Shown: positions 40,884 to 51,072, numbered from the stretch's first letter. The stretch: DNA of 64,000 nt from an uncultured Ruminococcus sp. (GCA_905233755.1 CAJODM010000011.1:1-64000); one strand, 5' to 3'. Numbers and translations: made by a program. The notes: generated by a model not told the origin, from the sequence alone.

Positions 40884-42989
40884 TTATGAGGCGGTACCGA
40901 TGCCATAGCTGTCGGCATAGTGTGCAAGGTACCGCTGGATAGCGGTGACGTCGCTGATGTTCAGCGCGCTGCCGTCGGTAACGTGGGAGCGGGCGGCAAT
41001 AGAGCCGTCGGCGTCGGCGACGATATGCGCCAGCACGCGCTGGACGGTCGTCGCATCGAGAATGTCCACCGTACCGTCGCCGTTCGCGTCGCCGATGGTG
41101 TAGGACGCGGATGTACTCGCTGCGGTCGATGCGGATGTACTCGCTGCGGTCGATGCGGCAGTTGCCTCAGTCGATGCGGCAGGTGCTGCGGTCGATGCGG
41201 CGGTCGCCGTTGTGTAGGACAGCGTCAGCGTGCCGTTGCTGTTCTCCCTTAGGGTGAAGGTGAGGGCGGTGTTCCCGGGGACAAAGAGCTTGTCGGCGTT
41301 TGAGAGGGTATCGGTGTTATACAGCGTCACCGAGGTGACCTGACCCTGCCAGCCGCTGGTCATGTACCAGCCGGCGTTGTTCGCGGACTTGACCGCGACA
41401 TAGGAGTCGGCAGTGAAGGTCGCGCTGAGCGTTCCGTCGGAGCCGAACCGGTAGCTGCCCATGTTCGCATAGTCCTCTTCACAGGCATAGTTGCTGCCGT
41501 TGATATAGCCGAACAGGTAGTAGTCGGTCGACAGGGCTGCACCGGCGGTGGACTCGGTCGTCGAGGAGGACTCGGGGTTATAGACGACCGCGACGCCGGT
41601 GCTGCCGACGGTGCCGGTGATCTTGCCGGACGACACGGTGAAGGTGTTGCCGGTGATCTGGTCGGTATAGGTGCCGCTTGCCATCTTGTTCGCGGTGAGC
41701 GATACGCTGCCCGCGCCGTCGAGGTTGACGATCACCACACCCGAGGTGCCGCGCTCGTTATAGGCGACGTTGCCGGATGAGGAGAGATACTCGCTCTGAC
41801 CGTAGAAGTAGTTCTTGAACTTGTTGACCTCGGCGACAGCGGTCGACTTCCAGGTGGTGTCGGATGAGGCGGCGCCCATGGTGGCGTTCGGTCTGGCAAA
41901 GAACAGCGAGGTCGACTTGCTGCGCGAGCCGACGATCGCCCATGCGCGGATGATGTCGCTGTCTGAGACCGACGCGGTGTTCTGGAGCGTCGAGGTGCCC
42001 GAGTTGCCAAAGTAGGTGTCGTGGCTCTCGGCCCACAGCACCGCCTTGCTGACGAGCTTGTTGTCGTCGATATCGTTGTTGTAGTCCGGGTCTGCCAGCC
42101 CCTCGGCGTCGCCGCTGTACGCGGACGCCAGCGCATGATCGCCCGGGTACATATCGGTGACGTGCATATAGGTGGTATAGTTGGTGATGTTGATGCCGGG
42201 ATATCCCTCGACCTCGCCGTAGATGAACAGCTCGTCCTCGGCGGCGTCCTCGGCAGCGCCGATGACGTTCGGCCAGAAGTTGCTCCGATAAGATGTATCG
42301 TCCGTGGGCACCTCGATATGCCCCGCCGCATCGAACCGGAACCCGTCGACGCCCAGCTCGACACACTCGGTCACAAGATCCTCATACAGCCCCTGGACAT
42401 AGCTGCTGCCGGTGTTCAGGTCGGGCATGTTGATATGACCGAGCACCTTGGACTCGCGGTCATCGTCGAACCCGCTGAGGGTGTTGACGTGCCAGTAGCT
42501 GCTGCTGCCCCTCAAGGTAGAGTTGATCCCCGTGTTCAGATAGGTCATCGCGGGGCCGTTGGTGCCGTTGTTCGCCATGTGGTTAGCGACGATGTCGACG
42601 ATGACCTTGATGCCGTAGTTGTCGGCAGCGTCACACAGCGACCTAAGTTCTGACTTGGTGCCAAGCCAGCTGTTGCCGTCGGCGATCGCGATATCGAGGG
42701 GCTGGTACAGCTTCCACCACTGACCGGATGTGTCCGTCCAGTAAGCGTTGTAGTCCTTGGGCGGCTGAATGGGCGAGGTCTGTACCGCAGTGTAGCCGGC
42801 GGCATAGATATCGGCCAGGTTCGCCTTGATGGTGTTGTATGACCAGTCCAGACAGTGCAGGATCGCGCCGCCCTCGACCGAGTCCTTGGCATACCGGCTG
42901 TCGGTCGACGCGGTAGTGCCGACGACAGCAGCCGCTATACAGCCGATGAGGATCAGTGTCGAGAGGATGATGCTGACCAGCTTTTTCAT
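40884..42989 (-). CDS. secreted GH13 alpha-amylase with C-terminal module, Ala/Ser/Thr linker and type I dockerin
   Basis: Signal peptide; GVDGFRFDAAGHIEVP, YGEVEGYPG, ESHDTYF; YYLFGYINGSNYACEEDYANMG; C-terminal GDANGDGTVDILDATTVQRVLAHI. Confidence 0.88.
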   Translation of the reverse strand: MKKLVSIILSTLILIGCIAAAVVGTTASTDSRYAKDSVEGGAILHCLDWSYNTIKANLADIYAAGYTAVQTSPIQPPKDYNAYWTDTSGQWWKLYQPLDIAIADGNSWLGTKSELRSLCDAADNYGIKVIVDIVANHMANNGTNGPAMTYLNTGINSTLRGSSSYWHVNTLSGFDDDRESKVLGHINMPDLNTGSSYVQGLYEDLVTECVELGVDGFRFDAAGHIEVPTDDTSYRSNFWPNVIGAAEDAAEDELFIYGEVEGYPGINITNYTTYMHVTDMYPGDHALASAYSGDAEGLADPDYNNDIDDNKLVSKAVLWAESHDTYFGNSGTSTLQNTASVSDSDIIRAWAIVGSRSKSTSLFFARPNATMGAASSDTTWKSTAVAEVNKFKNYFYGQSEYLSSSGNVAYNERGTSGVVIVNLDGAGSVSLTANKMASGTYTDQITGNTFTVSSGKITGTVGSTGVAVVYNPESSSTTESTAGAALSTDYYLFGYINGSNYACEEDYANMGSYRFGSDGTLSATFTADSYVAVKSANNAGWYMTSGWQGQVTSVTLYNTDTLSNADKLFVPGNTALTFTLRENSNGTLTLSYTTATAASTAAPAASTEATAASTAASTSASTAASTSASYTIGDANGDGTVDILDATTVQRVLAHIVADADGSIAARSHVTDGSALNISDVTAIQRYLAHYADSYGIGTAS

Positions 42990-43137
42990 AGGGGCACCTC
43001 CGAGAAAAAGGTTAAAGAATTGTTACCTTTTAATGATACCGCAAAATCGCCCGCGATACAAGGGGTTCGGGTGTACAATAACCGACGCGATTTTTGGCTA
43101 TTTTGATGAATCCGCCACGATTATTTACAGATTTCAG

Positions 43138-43166
43138 TTGACAACACGGGGGAGTTTTGCTATAAT
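43138..43166 (+). promoter_or_regulatory. consensus sigma-A promoter of tRNA-Leu
   Basis: TTGACA-17-TATAAT. Confidence 0.9.
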
Positions 43167-43238
43167 AATGCTTGCGAAAAGACGATATGTCCCGCCTCGG
43201 CTCTCTCCGCCGTGTAGAAATAGGAGAGCAACAGAACT

Positions 43239-43326
43239 GCAGGTATGGCGGAATAGGCAGACGCGCATGGTTCAGGTCCATGTGAGCATTACGCTCATGC
43301 AGGTTCAACTCCTGTTACCTGCACCA
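43239..43326 (+). tRNA. tRNA-Leu(CAG), CCA encoded
   Basis: GCAGGTA/TACCTGC acceptor, anticodon loop TTCAGGT, long variable arm, GGTTCAACTCC T-arm. Confidence 0.95.
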
Positions 43327-43370
43327 ACAACGGCAGATACACACACCCGTGTATCTGCCGTTGTTATTTT
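43326..43370 (+). terminator. intrinsic terminator of tRNA-Leu
   Basis: AACAACGGCAGATACAC/GTGTATCTGCCGTTGTT + ATTTTT. Confidence 0.85.
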
Positions 43371-43372
43371 TG

Positions 43373-43471
43373 CTTTATAAGAAACTGCTCGTTTCTTATA
43401 AAGTAAAAAGATTGATATGCCCACCGATTTTGCAAAAGCAATAATCGGTGATGGCTATACGAAATGCGCGC
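43373..43471. repeat. 99-bp two-hairpin intergenic element, copy A
   Basis: 95/99 identity to 60025-60123. Confidence 0.95.
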
Positions 43472-43472
43472 T

Positions 43473-44939
43473 CTAAGATTCGGGATAAGCCGACCGCATC
43501 GGCTTTACCTTCAGTCCCCGCTGACGGTCAAAGTAGTTCTCGGTGATCCGCGCGACAGATCCGCTGAGCGCGACGAGGGCGATCAGGTTCGGCACCGCCA
43601 TCAGCCCGTTGCAGGTGTCGTCGATCGCCCAGACAAGGTCGCTTTTGACACAGGTCGAAGCAGCGATCACCAGCACATAGCATAGCCGGAAGAGGGTGAC
43701 GGGAAGGGGACGCCATATTTCTTTTAGAGAACGAAAGCAGAACCCGACCGCCTTCTCGCCATAGTACGCCCACGCGAGCACCGAGGTGAACGCGAACAGC
43801 GGCAGCATCACCGAGAACGCCGCTGTGCCAAACCCGCCGAAGTTGTTCGAGAACATCGCCATCGCCATCGCGCTGTCCTCCATATCGGCACACAGCGCGC
43901 CTGTGTCAAAGGTCAGCAGGAACATCAGCGCCGTCAGCGTACAGATGACGAACGTGTCAAAGAACACCTCGAACACGCCCCACATCCCCTGGACGACCGG
44001 TTCATCCGTGTCGGACGCCGAGTGGGCGATGACCGACGACCCCAGCCCCGCCTCGTTCGAGAACACCCCGCGCGCCATGCCCTTTCTCACCGTTTGGGCG
44101 AACGTGTAGCCGAGGATCCCGCCGCCCGCCGAGCGAACGCTGAACGCGCTCGAGAAGATCATCGAGAACACCCCCGGCACCCCCTTCAGATGCATGAGCA
44201 CCGTCGCCGTCGACAACAGGATGAACACCACCGACAGCGCGGGCACCGTCATCGCGGCGACCCTGCCGATGCGCCGGATCCCGCCGAGGATGACAAGGGC
44301 GGTGACGGCGGCAACGCCGACCCCGACGATCAGGCGTGTCCGGTCGACGCTTGACAGCGGCAGGATGTCCGACACCGCGCCCGCGACGGTGACGGCGATC
44401 TTGTTGGTTTGCACGCCGCTCATCCCGAACGACGCGAGGATGCAGAACACCGCCGCAGCGAACGCCGCGCCCTGCCGCCCCACCCCGTACGCGATGTAGT
44501 AGAACGCCCCGCCTGAGTACCCGCCCGAGGGCTCTCGCCTGCGATAGTAGATGCCCAGGACGTTCTCGGCATAGTTGGTCGCCATCCCGAAGAACGCCGA
44601 TACCCACATCCAGAACACCGCGCCGGGGCCCGCCGTGAGGATCGCGGACACCACGCCGATGATGTTGCCGGTGCCGACCGTGCCGGCGATCGCGGTCGCA
44701 AACGCCTCAAACGGCGATACGGCGCCGCTGCGGCGGGGCTGTCGTCGGGTGATCCCCTTGAGCGTCGGGATGACGGTGAGCCGCAGCACCTGTGCCGCCC
44801 GCGTCAGTTGTATCGCCCGTGTGCGAACGGTCATCAGCACGCCGGTGCCAAGGATCAGCAGGATCATCGGCATCCCCCAGACGATGCTGCTTACATAGCT
44901 GTTCGCGCGCTCGATCAGCGACAGAATCGGTTCTTTCAT
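43473..44939 (-). CDS. alanine/glycine:sodium symporter (AGCS family)
   Basis: FEAFATAIAGTVGTGNIIGVVSAI; GVFSNEAGLGSSVIAHSAS. Confidence 0.93.
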   Translation of the reverse strand: MKEPILSLIERANSYVSSIVWGMPMILLILGTGVLMTVRTRAIQLTRAAQVLRLTVIPTLKGITRRQPRRSGAVSPFEAFATAIAGTVGTGNIIGVVSAILTAGPGAVFWMWVSAFFGMATNYAENVLGIYYRRREPSGGYSGGAFYYIAYGVGRQGAAFAAAVFCILASFGMSGVQTNKIAVTVAGAVSDILPLSSVDRTRLIVGVGVAAVTALVILGGIRRIGRVAAMTVPALSVVFILLSTATVLMHLKGVPGVFSMIFSSAFSVRSAGGGILGYTFAQTVRKGMARGVFSNEAGLGSSVIAHSASDTDEPVVQGMWGVFEVFFDTFVICTLTALMFLLTFDTGALCADMEDSAMAMAMFSNNFGGFGTAAFSVMLPLFAFTSVLAWAYYGEKAVGFCFRSLKEIWRPLPVTLFRLCYVLVIAASTCVKSDLVWAIDDTCNGLMAVPNLIALVALSGSVARITENYFDRQRGLKVKPMRSAYPES

Positions 44940-45084
44940 ACCGTTCCCCCTTCTATACTATTCTATGAGAGAGCCGACCGAGAAAGAAGCGGCGCTGACG
45001 CGAACTTTTCTCTATCAAAAGGGAATTATCCCTTTACTTTCGCTCAACCCTTCGCTATAATGAAGAAAAGCAGAAGAGAGGAGA

Positions 45085-46215
45085 ATGATGATGACGCCGA
45101 ACAGGTTCTTTGAGGAGATACAGGGGCGGTTCGCCTTCGGCTGTATGCGGCTGCCCGAGAGGGACGGCAAGATCGACTATGAAGAGTTCACCCGCATGGC
45201 GGATGCGTTCATAGATGCGGGGCTGAACTACTTTGACACCGCCCACGGCTATCACAACGGCCATAGCGAGACCGCGATCCGCGACTGTGTGACGCGCCGA
45301 TACGACAGGAGCCGCTATGTCCTGACCGACAAGCTGACGGACGTCTACTTCAAAGAAGAGGGCGATATCCGTCCGTTCTTCGACCGACAGCTCGAGTGGT
45401 GCGGCGTCGACTACTTTGACTTCTATCTCATGCACGCCCAGGACGCGCGCAACTACCCGCAGTTTCGGCGGTGCCGCGCGTATGAGACCGCGTTCGAGCT
45501 CAAAGCCGAGGGCAGGATCCGCCACGTCGGTATCTCATTCCACGACAAGGCGGACGTGCTCGACCGGATCCTCACCGACTATCCCGACATCGAGGTGGTG
45601 CAGATCCAGCTCAACTATGCCGACTATGAGGACGAGAGCGTCGAGAGCCGCAAGGTCTATGAGATATGTGAGAAGCATAATAAGCCCGTGCTCGTGATGG
45701 AGCCCGTCAAGGGCGGGTCGTTGGTGCGCCTGCCCGAACAGGCACAGGCGGTGTTCGACCGTCTTGACGGCGGCAGCTATGCGAGCTACGCGCTGCGGTT
45801 TGCGGCGGATTTTGAGAACGTGTGTGCGGTGCTGTCGGGCATGAGCACGATGGAGCAGATGCAGGATAACCTCAGCGTCATGACCGATATCCGGCCGCTG
45901 AGCGCTGCTGAGCGCGAGGCGATCGAGCAGGTGTGCGGCATCCTCAAGGGACAGAACACCATCCCCTGTACCGCGTGCCGCTACTGTGTCGAGGGATGCC
46001 CCAAGGGGATCTCGATCCCCGACCTGTTCTCGTGCTACAACGCGAAGGAGCACTTTCACGATTGGAACCAGGACTATTACTATGACATCATCACCGCCAA
46101 GGGCGGCAGGGCGTCCGACTGCATCCGATGCGGACGGTGCGAGCGGGCGTGTCCCCAGCACCTGTCGATCCGCGACCTGCTCGCGGCGGTGGCAACGAGC
46201 TTTGAGAGGAGATAA
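45085..46215 (+). CDS. aldo/keto reductase with C-terminal 4Fe-4S domain
   Basis: FGCMRLPERDGKIDYEEFTRM; CTACRYCVEGCPKGI and CIRCGRCERACPQHL. Confidence 0.93.
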   Translation: MMMTPNRFFEEIQGRFAFGCMRLPERDGKIDYEEFTRMADAFIDAGLNYFDTAHGYHNGHSETAIRDCVTRRYDRSRYVLTDKLTDVYFKEEGDIRPFFDRQLEWCGVDYFDFYLMHAQDARNYPQFRRCRAYETAFELKAEGRIRHVGISFHDKADVLDRILTDYPDIEVVQIQLNYADYEDESVESRKVYEICEKHNKPVLVMEPVKGGSLVRLPEQAQAVFDRLDGGSYASYALRFAADFENVCAVLSGMSTMEQMQDNLSVMTDIRPLSAAEREAIEQVCGILKGQNTIPCTACRYCVEGCPKGISIPDLFSCYNAKEHFHDWNQDYYYDIITAKGGRASDCIRCGRCERACPQHLSIRDLLAAVATSFERR

Positions 46216-46218
46216 ACG

Positions 46219-46767
46219 ATGAACGCTACATCTGTCAGAACAAACCTATCCATCGGGGCGCGTGCCCTTTACACCATCGGGGCGATCGCCGCGGCGGTCG
46301 CGCTGCCGCAGCTGTTCCATGTGATCGGGCGTGTGTCCTTGTCGGGCACGGCGCTAGGCGAAGCGTTCCTGCCGATGCACCTGCCGATCATCCTGGTCGG
46401 GATGCTGGCGGGGCCCGTTGTCGGGTTGATCGCGGGGGTGCTGTCGCCGCTTTTCAGCTTTCTGATGACGGGGATGCCGATAGCGGGGATGCTGCCGTTT
46501 ATGATGATCGAGCTGTGCGTGTACGGGTTGACGGCGGGGCTGCTCAGAGGAACCCGGCTGCCGGTTCTGCTGCAGGTGGTGATCGTCCAGCTCGCCGGAC
46601 GCGCGGTGCGCGCGGCGGCGATCCTGCTCTCGGTATATGCGTTCGGCTATACGGCGGTCGATCCCGCGGTGATCTATACGAGTATCACAGCGGGGCTGTT
46701 TGGCATCCTGCTGCAGTGGGCGCTGATCCCGCTTGTCATGTACCGCGTGGAGCATCCCCGTGGATGA
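46219..46767 (+). CDS. ECF transporter S component-like membrane protein
   Basis: Small hydrophobic protein with LPMHLPIILVGMLAGPVVGLIAGVLSPLFSFLMTG. Confidence 0.75.
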   Translation: MNATSVRTNLSIGARALYTIGAIAAAVALPQLFHVIGRVSLSGTALGEAFLPMHLPIILVGMLAGPVVGLIAGVLSPLFSFLMTGMPIAGMLPFMMIELCVYGLTAGLLRGTRLPVLLQVVIVQLAGRAVRAAAILLSVYAFGYTAVDPAVIYTSITAGLFGILLQWALIPLVMYRVEHPRG

Positions 46768-47188
46768 GCTCGCCCGGGTCAAGGGGATGCTGCATCAGGG
46801 GGGATATACCCTGGTGCTCCTCTGCGGCGAGCAGGTCTATACGAGCGATGAGCGCGGGATCCGGCCGCTGTTGGAGCGCGTTCTTTCGGGAACGGACGAC
46901 AGCGGTGGGTATGCCGCCGACCGGATCGTCGGCAGGGCGGCTGCGATGCTGTATATCCTCTTGCGGGTGCGGGCGGTCTATGCCGATGTGATGAGCAAGG
47001 ATGCCGCGTTGCTGCTTAAGGACGCGGGGATCACCGCATCGTATGGTACGCTCACCGATACGATCATGAACCGCGATGGCACCGGCTCGTGTCCGATGGA
47101 GGCGGCGACAGCGGCGCTCACCGACCCCGCCGACGCGCCGCGCGCGCTGATAGCGGCGCTGAAGCGTCTGCGCAACACGGGAGGATAA
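46760..47188 (+). CDS. DUF1893 family protein (GTG start)
   Basis: ADRIVGRAAAMLYILLRVRAVYADVMSKDAALLLKDAGI...IMNRDGTGSCPME. Confidence 0.8.
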   Translation: MDELARVKGMLHQGGYTLVLLCGEQVYTSDERGIRPLLERVLSGTDDSGGYAADRIVGRAAAMLYILLRVRAVYADVMSKDAALLLKDAGITASYGTLTDTIMNRDGTGSCPMEAATAALTDPADAPRALIAALKRLRNTGG

Positions 47189-47196
47189 TATAACAT

Positions 47197-47224
47197 CAGG
47201 GCTGTCGAGCGACAGCCCTGTTTC
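47197..47224 (+). terminator. intrinsic terminator
   Basis: CAGGGCTGTCG-AG-CGACAGCCCTG-TTT. Confidence 0.7.
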
Positions 47225-47261
47225 TCTATAGATGATGATGGATGATGCGGAATCTGCGGGA

Positions 47262-47768
47262 TCATCGACGGATATCCTCGGGTCTCCAGCGGCTCTCGCC
47301 GAGCATCATATATCCGTCCATATCTCTGAACCCCATGCTCCGGTACAGCCGCTCGGCATCGAACGAGGTCTCGAGATAGATCTTGCTGATCCCCTGTGCC
47401 TGTGCCTGCTCGATCATATGGCGGATCAGCGCGGTGGCGACGCCGTGTCCGCGGTAGCGCGCCTTGGTATAGATGTTCATCAGATAGGCGCATCCGCCGC
47501 CGAGGTTGTCGGGGGAGGGGAGCTCGCGGTGAACGCATACCCCGCCGCATCCGACGATCATACCGTCGAGAAGCGCCAGATACGCGATATGCTCGCCGCT
47601 TTGCATCGTCTGTCGGTAGTAGGCGCGGGTGTTCTCCTCGATAGCGGCCCATTCGGCGTCGTCGATCAGGTGATCGACCGGAGCGAACACCTCGCGCAGC
47701 GTCTCCATCCGCCAGATGAGCACGGTCTCGAGCTCGTCGGGTGCTGCCTGTCTGATGTTGATATCCAT
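47262..47768 (-). CDS. GNAT family N-acetyltransferase
   Basis: AYLMNIYTKARYRGHGVATALIRHMIEQAQAQGI. Confidence 0.9.
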   Translation of the reverse strand: MDINIRQAAPDELETVLIWRMETLREVFAPVDHLIDDAEWAAIEENTRAYYRQTMQSGEHIAYLALLDGMIVGCGGVCVHRELPSPDNLGGGCAYLMNIYTKARYRGHGVATALIRHMIEQAQAQGISKIYLETSFDAERLYRSMGFRDMDGYMMLGESRWRPEDIRR

Positions 47769-47886
47769 GGGGATCCCTCGCTTTCCTTGTATAGTTCAGT
47801 ATAGCACGTACGGATGAGAATGTCCAATCTTTTTGACAGCGCGGGCAGCGCGGTGTATAATAGGAGAAACGAAAGGAGAATGTCCT

Positions 47887-48327
47887 ATGCAGTACAGAAG
47901 ATTTGGTGAGCAATACTATGTCCGTCTCGATCCGGGGGATGAGATCATCCGCACCCTGAGTGATGTGTGCGCGCGCGAAGGGTTGACGACCGCGTCGATC
48001 CACGGGATCGGCGGATGCGACACCGCCACGGTCGGCGTCTTTGATAGAAAGACAAAGTCGTATCATCCGACGACGGTGACCGCCCTTTTGGAGATGGTGT
48101 CGCTCGACGGGAACCTGACGCGCTATGAGGGCGCGCCGTATCTGCATCTGCACGCGCTGTTCGCCTATCGCTCCAGTGACGAGAACGCGGTGCTGACGGG
48201 GCATCTGCTCGAGGCGGTGATCGGGCTGACCGGCGAGATCGTGATCACCCCGGCAGATGGTGTGATCGGCAGGCGGTATATCGACGAGCTGGGGATCCGC
48301 GTGTGGGATTTTGAGCCGTCGGAATAG
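47887..48327 (+). CDS. PPC/DUF296 domain protein
   Basis: RLDPGDEIIRTLSDVCAREGLTTASIHGIGGCDTATVG; HLHALFAY. Confidence 0.88.
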   Translation: MQYRRFGEQYYVRLDPGDEIIRTLSDVCAREGLTTASIHGIGGCDTATVGVFDRKTKSYHPTTVTALLEMVSLDGNLTRYEGAPYLHLHALFAYRSSDENAVLTGHLLEAVIGLTGEIVITPADGVIGRRYIDELGIRVWDFEPSE

Positions 48328-48644
48328 CGGGCACAGCGGTTTTGGCGGATGAAGAATCGGTGACAGATTCGGTAACAGCATAAGGATAGCCGCCACAACA
48401 TCTGGTGCTCTGAGCCCCGATGAACACCGGATTTGGTGACAGATGTGTCACACTCGGTTTCAACTTCGTCACACTCTGCGAAAATATCACAGAAAAGTCG
48501 AAAAAAGTATCATTTTCTTCATTATTATTCTGATATGCAATTATAAAGCAAATGTGATGTTGTATAGTGATATTGCTTGTAATTGTGGCATTTTGTGCCA
48601 TATACAGTTTTTAGTTTAGGAAATTCAAAAAAGGAGAAATCAAA

Positions 48645-49301
48645 ATGAAGAAGAGAGTTTTGCCTATCGTTCTGGCGATAGCCATTGTCGCTGCCTTCAC
48701 CTCCGTTCTCGCTATCGGTGTCTATGCGTGCGAGACCGGCAAGGCGTTCGCAGAGCCCCAGAAGATCACCGCCGACTCCGGCAAGACGAATCCCGAGGTC
48801 AAGCCCGCTCAGCCCGAGTGCAAGCCCGAGGTCAAGCCCGCTCAGCCCGAGTGCAAGCCCGAGGTCAAGCCCACTCAGCCCGAGTGCAAGCCGGTCAAGC
48901 CCGTCAAGCCCACCTGCACGCCCGTCAAGCCCACCTGCCCCGTGATCGAGCCGACCGACGAGCCGACCGAGGAGCCGACCGAGGAGCCGACCGAGGAGCC
49001 GACCGAGGAGCCGATTGAGGAATCGACCGAGGAGCCGACCATCGAGCCGACCATCGAGCCGACCGATGAATCGATCGAAGAGCCGACCGACGAGCCGGCC
49101 GAGGATCCCACCGACCCCGAGGAAACCGATCCCGAGGAAGAGGACGTTGCGACCCCCGATGAGGCGCCCGCTACCTCGAACCCCAAGACCGGCGATTCGG
49201 TGATGCTGTATGTGTTCCTGCTGGTCATCGCTTCGATGTCGATCGCCGCTACCGCAGTCTACGGCAAGAAGACCGCTTTCGCTCCCAAGCACACGAAGTA
49301 A
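48645..49301 (+). CDS. small sortase-anchored stalk protein (KPAQPECKPEV and EPTEEPT repeats, NPKTG signal)
   Basis: Signal peptide; 33-bp (11-aa) Cys/Pro repeats, 12-bp EPTE repeats, TSNPKTGDSVMLYVFLLVI. Confidence 0.85.
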   Translation: MKKRVLPIVLAIAIVAAFTSVLAIGVYACETGKAFAEPQKITADSGKTNPEVKPAQPECKPEVKPAQPECKPEVKPTQPECKPVKPVKPTCTPVKPTCPVIEPTDEPTEEPTEEPTEEPTEEPIEESTEEPTIEPTIEPTDESIEEPTDEPAEDPTDPEETDPEEEDVATPDEAPATSNPKTGDSVMLYVFLLVIASMSIAATAVYGKKTAFAPKHTK

Positions 49302-49321
49302 TCGCGTAGTATAACATGGAT

Positions 49322-49350
49322 GAAGACCGGCAGTAACCCTGTCGGTCTTC
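49322..49350 (+). terminator. intrinsic terminator after stalk gene
   Basis: GAAGACCGGCAG/TGTCGGTCTTC hairpin, T-rich tail. Confidence 0.65.
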
Positions 49351-49414
49351 TTTGACTTTTTTCTTACAGGACGGTCGGCCGGTCGAAAGACGGGCGACGG
49401 ACGGATGGTGACAT

Positions 49415-50233
49415 ATGGATCGGTACAATGCGAAGCACGGCGGCAAGCAACGCCGCGGCGGACAGAACAGGATATTCATCGCGGTGGTGATCCCGCTCTT
49501 GGTGGCGGTGGTCGCCTTTGCGGGATACAAGCTCTATACATGGCTTTGCGAGAACGCTGCGTCGCGCTCTGTCATCGACGAGGTACAGTCGGCGATCACC
49601 GTCGCCGATACGCCCGACACAGCGGATGCCGATGCGGACAGCCGGTATGAGGTCGACTTTGAGCGGTTGCTCGCGCTGAACCCCGACACCGTCGGATACC
49701 TGAGGGTAGAGGGCACCGCGGTCTCTTATCCGGTGGTGCAGAGCGGCGACAACGACTTCTACCTTACGCATAGCTTCGACGGCGCCGAGAACTCGGCGGG
49801 GTGGGTGTTCCTTGACTTTCGCGATCATATCGGGCAGAGCCGCAACCTTGTGATCTACGGCCACAACCGCCGCGACGGCTCGATGTTCGGCTCGCTGTCG
49901 GCGGTGCTTGACGACAGCTGGTGTGACAACCGGGAGAACCGTATCCTCACCTTCGTCACGCCCGACGACTATGCGCGCTATGAGGTGTTCTCGGTCTATA
50001 CCGTGAAGGCCGAGGACTACTATATCACCACCGATTTTGCCGATGACGAGAGCTATGCAGCGTTTTTGACGACGATCCGCGGCCGGTCGGTGTATGACTT
50101 TGGCGTCGAGGTGGGGGCGAGTGACACGATCCTGACGCTGTCGACCTGTTCGAACGTCGACAGCTACCGCACCGTCCTCCATGCCCGACGGCTGACGGCG
50201 ACCGCCGCCGACGGCGAGAACACGCTCAGGTGA
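49415..50233 (+). CDS. srtB: class B sortase
   Basis: GTAVSYPVVQSGDNDFYLTHSF; NLVIYGHNRRDGSMFGSL; ILTLSTCSN catalytic Cys. Confidence 0.92.
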   Translation: MDRYNAKHGGKQRRGGQNRIFIAVVIPLLVAVVAFAGYKLYTWLCENAASRSVIDEVQSAITVADTPDTADADADSRYEVDFERLLALNPDTVGYLRVEGTAVSYPVVQSGDNDFYLTHSFDGAENSAGWVFLDFRDHIGQSRNLVIYGHNRRDGSMFGSLSAVLDDSWCDNRENRILTFVTPDDYARYEVFSVYTVKAEDYYITTDFADDESYAAFLTTIRGRSVYDFGVEVGASDTILTLSTCSNVDSYRTVLHARRLTATAADGENTLR

Positions 50234-50237
50234 TCGT

Positions 50238-51014
50238 ATGACACATGAAGAACAGCGTATTTGGCTGATCAAAGAACTGCAAAAAGAGCCATCTCAGCTC
50301 AGCCGCTACAGGATCCCTGCGGACGAGCAGGGGCAGAAGGATCTGCTCCGCGCACTGATGAATCTCTGGATGCCCAAGCCCCTGAGCGACGAATATCTGA
50401 GGATCGAGGGCGAGTACCTGAGAGCCGAAGCACAGGCGAAGGGGATCACCGAACTCTCCGACCTCGAGCCGATCGACGGCGATCTGTATCTGTGGCAGGG
50501 GGATATCACTACGCTCAGTGTAGACGCGGTGGTGAACGCCGCGAACGCCCAGCTGTTAGGGTGTTTCAGGGTCTTGCATTCCTGCATCGACAACTGCATC
50601 CACAGCGCGGCGGGGCTATCTCTGAGATACCGGTGCTTTGAGATCATGCGGCAGCAGGGGCACGAGGAGCCGACAGGTCAGGCGAAGATCACGCCCGGCT
50701 ATAACCTGCCGAGCAGCTATGTGCTGCACACGGTCGGCCCAATCGTCAGCGGAAAGCTGACAGATGAACACTGTGAAGGGCTCAGTAGCTGCTACCTCTC
50801 CTGCCTGAAGCTCGCCGAGGAGAACGGGGTCAACAGCATCGCGTTCTGCTGTATCTCAACGGGCGTGTTCGGGTTCCCGCAGAGAAAGGCGGCTCAGATC
50901 GCTGTATCTACCGTAAAAGAGTACAAAATAACAACAGGTAGCGATATCAAGGTCATCTTCAACGTGTTCAAGGATGACGACCTATCTATCTATCGCGACG
51001 TGCTGAGTTGCTGA
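50238..51014 (+). CDS. Zn-type macrodomain ADP-ribosylhydrolase
   Basis: WQGDITTLSVDAVVNAANAQLLGCFRVLHSCIDNCIHSAAGLSLRYRC; CISTGVFGFP. Confidence 0.9.
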   Translation: MTHEEQRIWLIKELQKEPSQLSRYRIPADEQGQKDLLRALMNLWMPKPLSDEYLRIEGEYLRAEAQAKGITELSDLEPIDGDLYLWQGDITTLSVDAVVNAANAQLLGCFRVLHSCIDNCIHSAAGLSLRYRCFEIMRQQGHEEPTGQAKITPGYNLPSSYVLHTVGPIVSGKLTDEHCEGLSSCYLSCLKLAEENGVNSIAFCCISTGVFGFPQRKAAQIAVSTVKEYKITTGSDIKVIFNVFKDDDLSIYRDVLSC

Positions 51015-51017
51015 TCT

Positions 51018-51072
51018 TGGAGTCGGGGAACCGGCTCCTTTTTGTATCAACAAGCGCGTACAGGCGCTTTTT
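51018..51072 (+). terminator. tandem hairpin terminators after macrodomain gene
   Basis: GGAGTCGG/CCGGCTCCTTTTT and AAGCGC/GCGCTTTTT. Confidence 0.65.
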
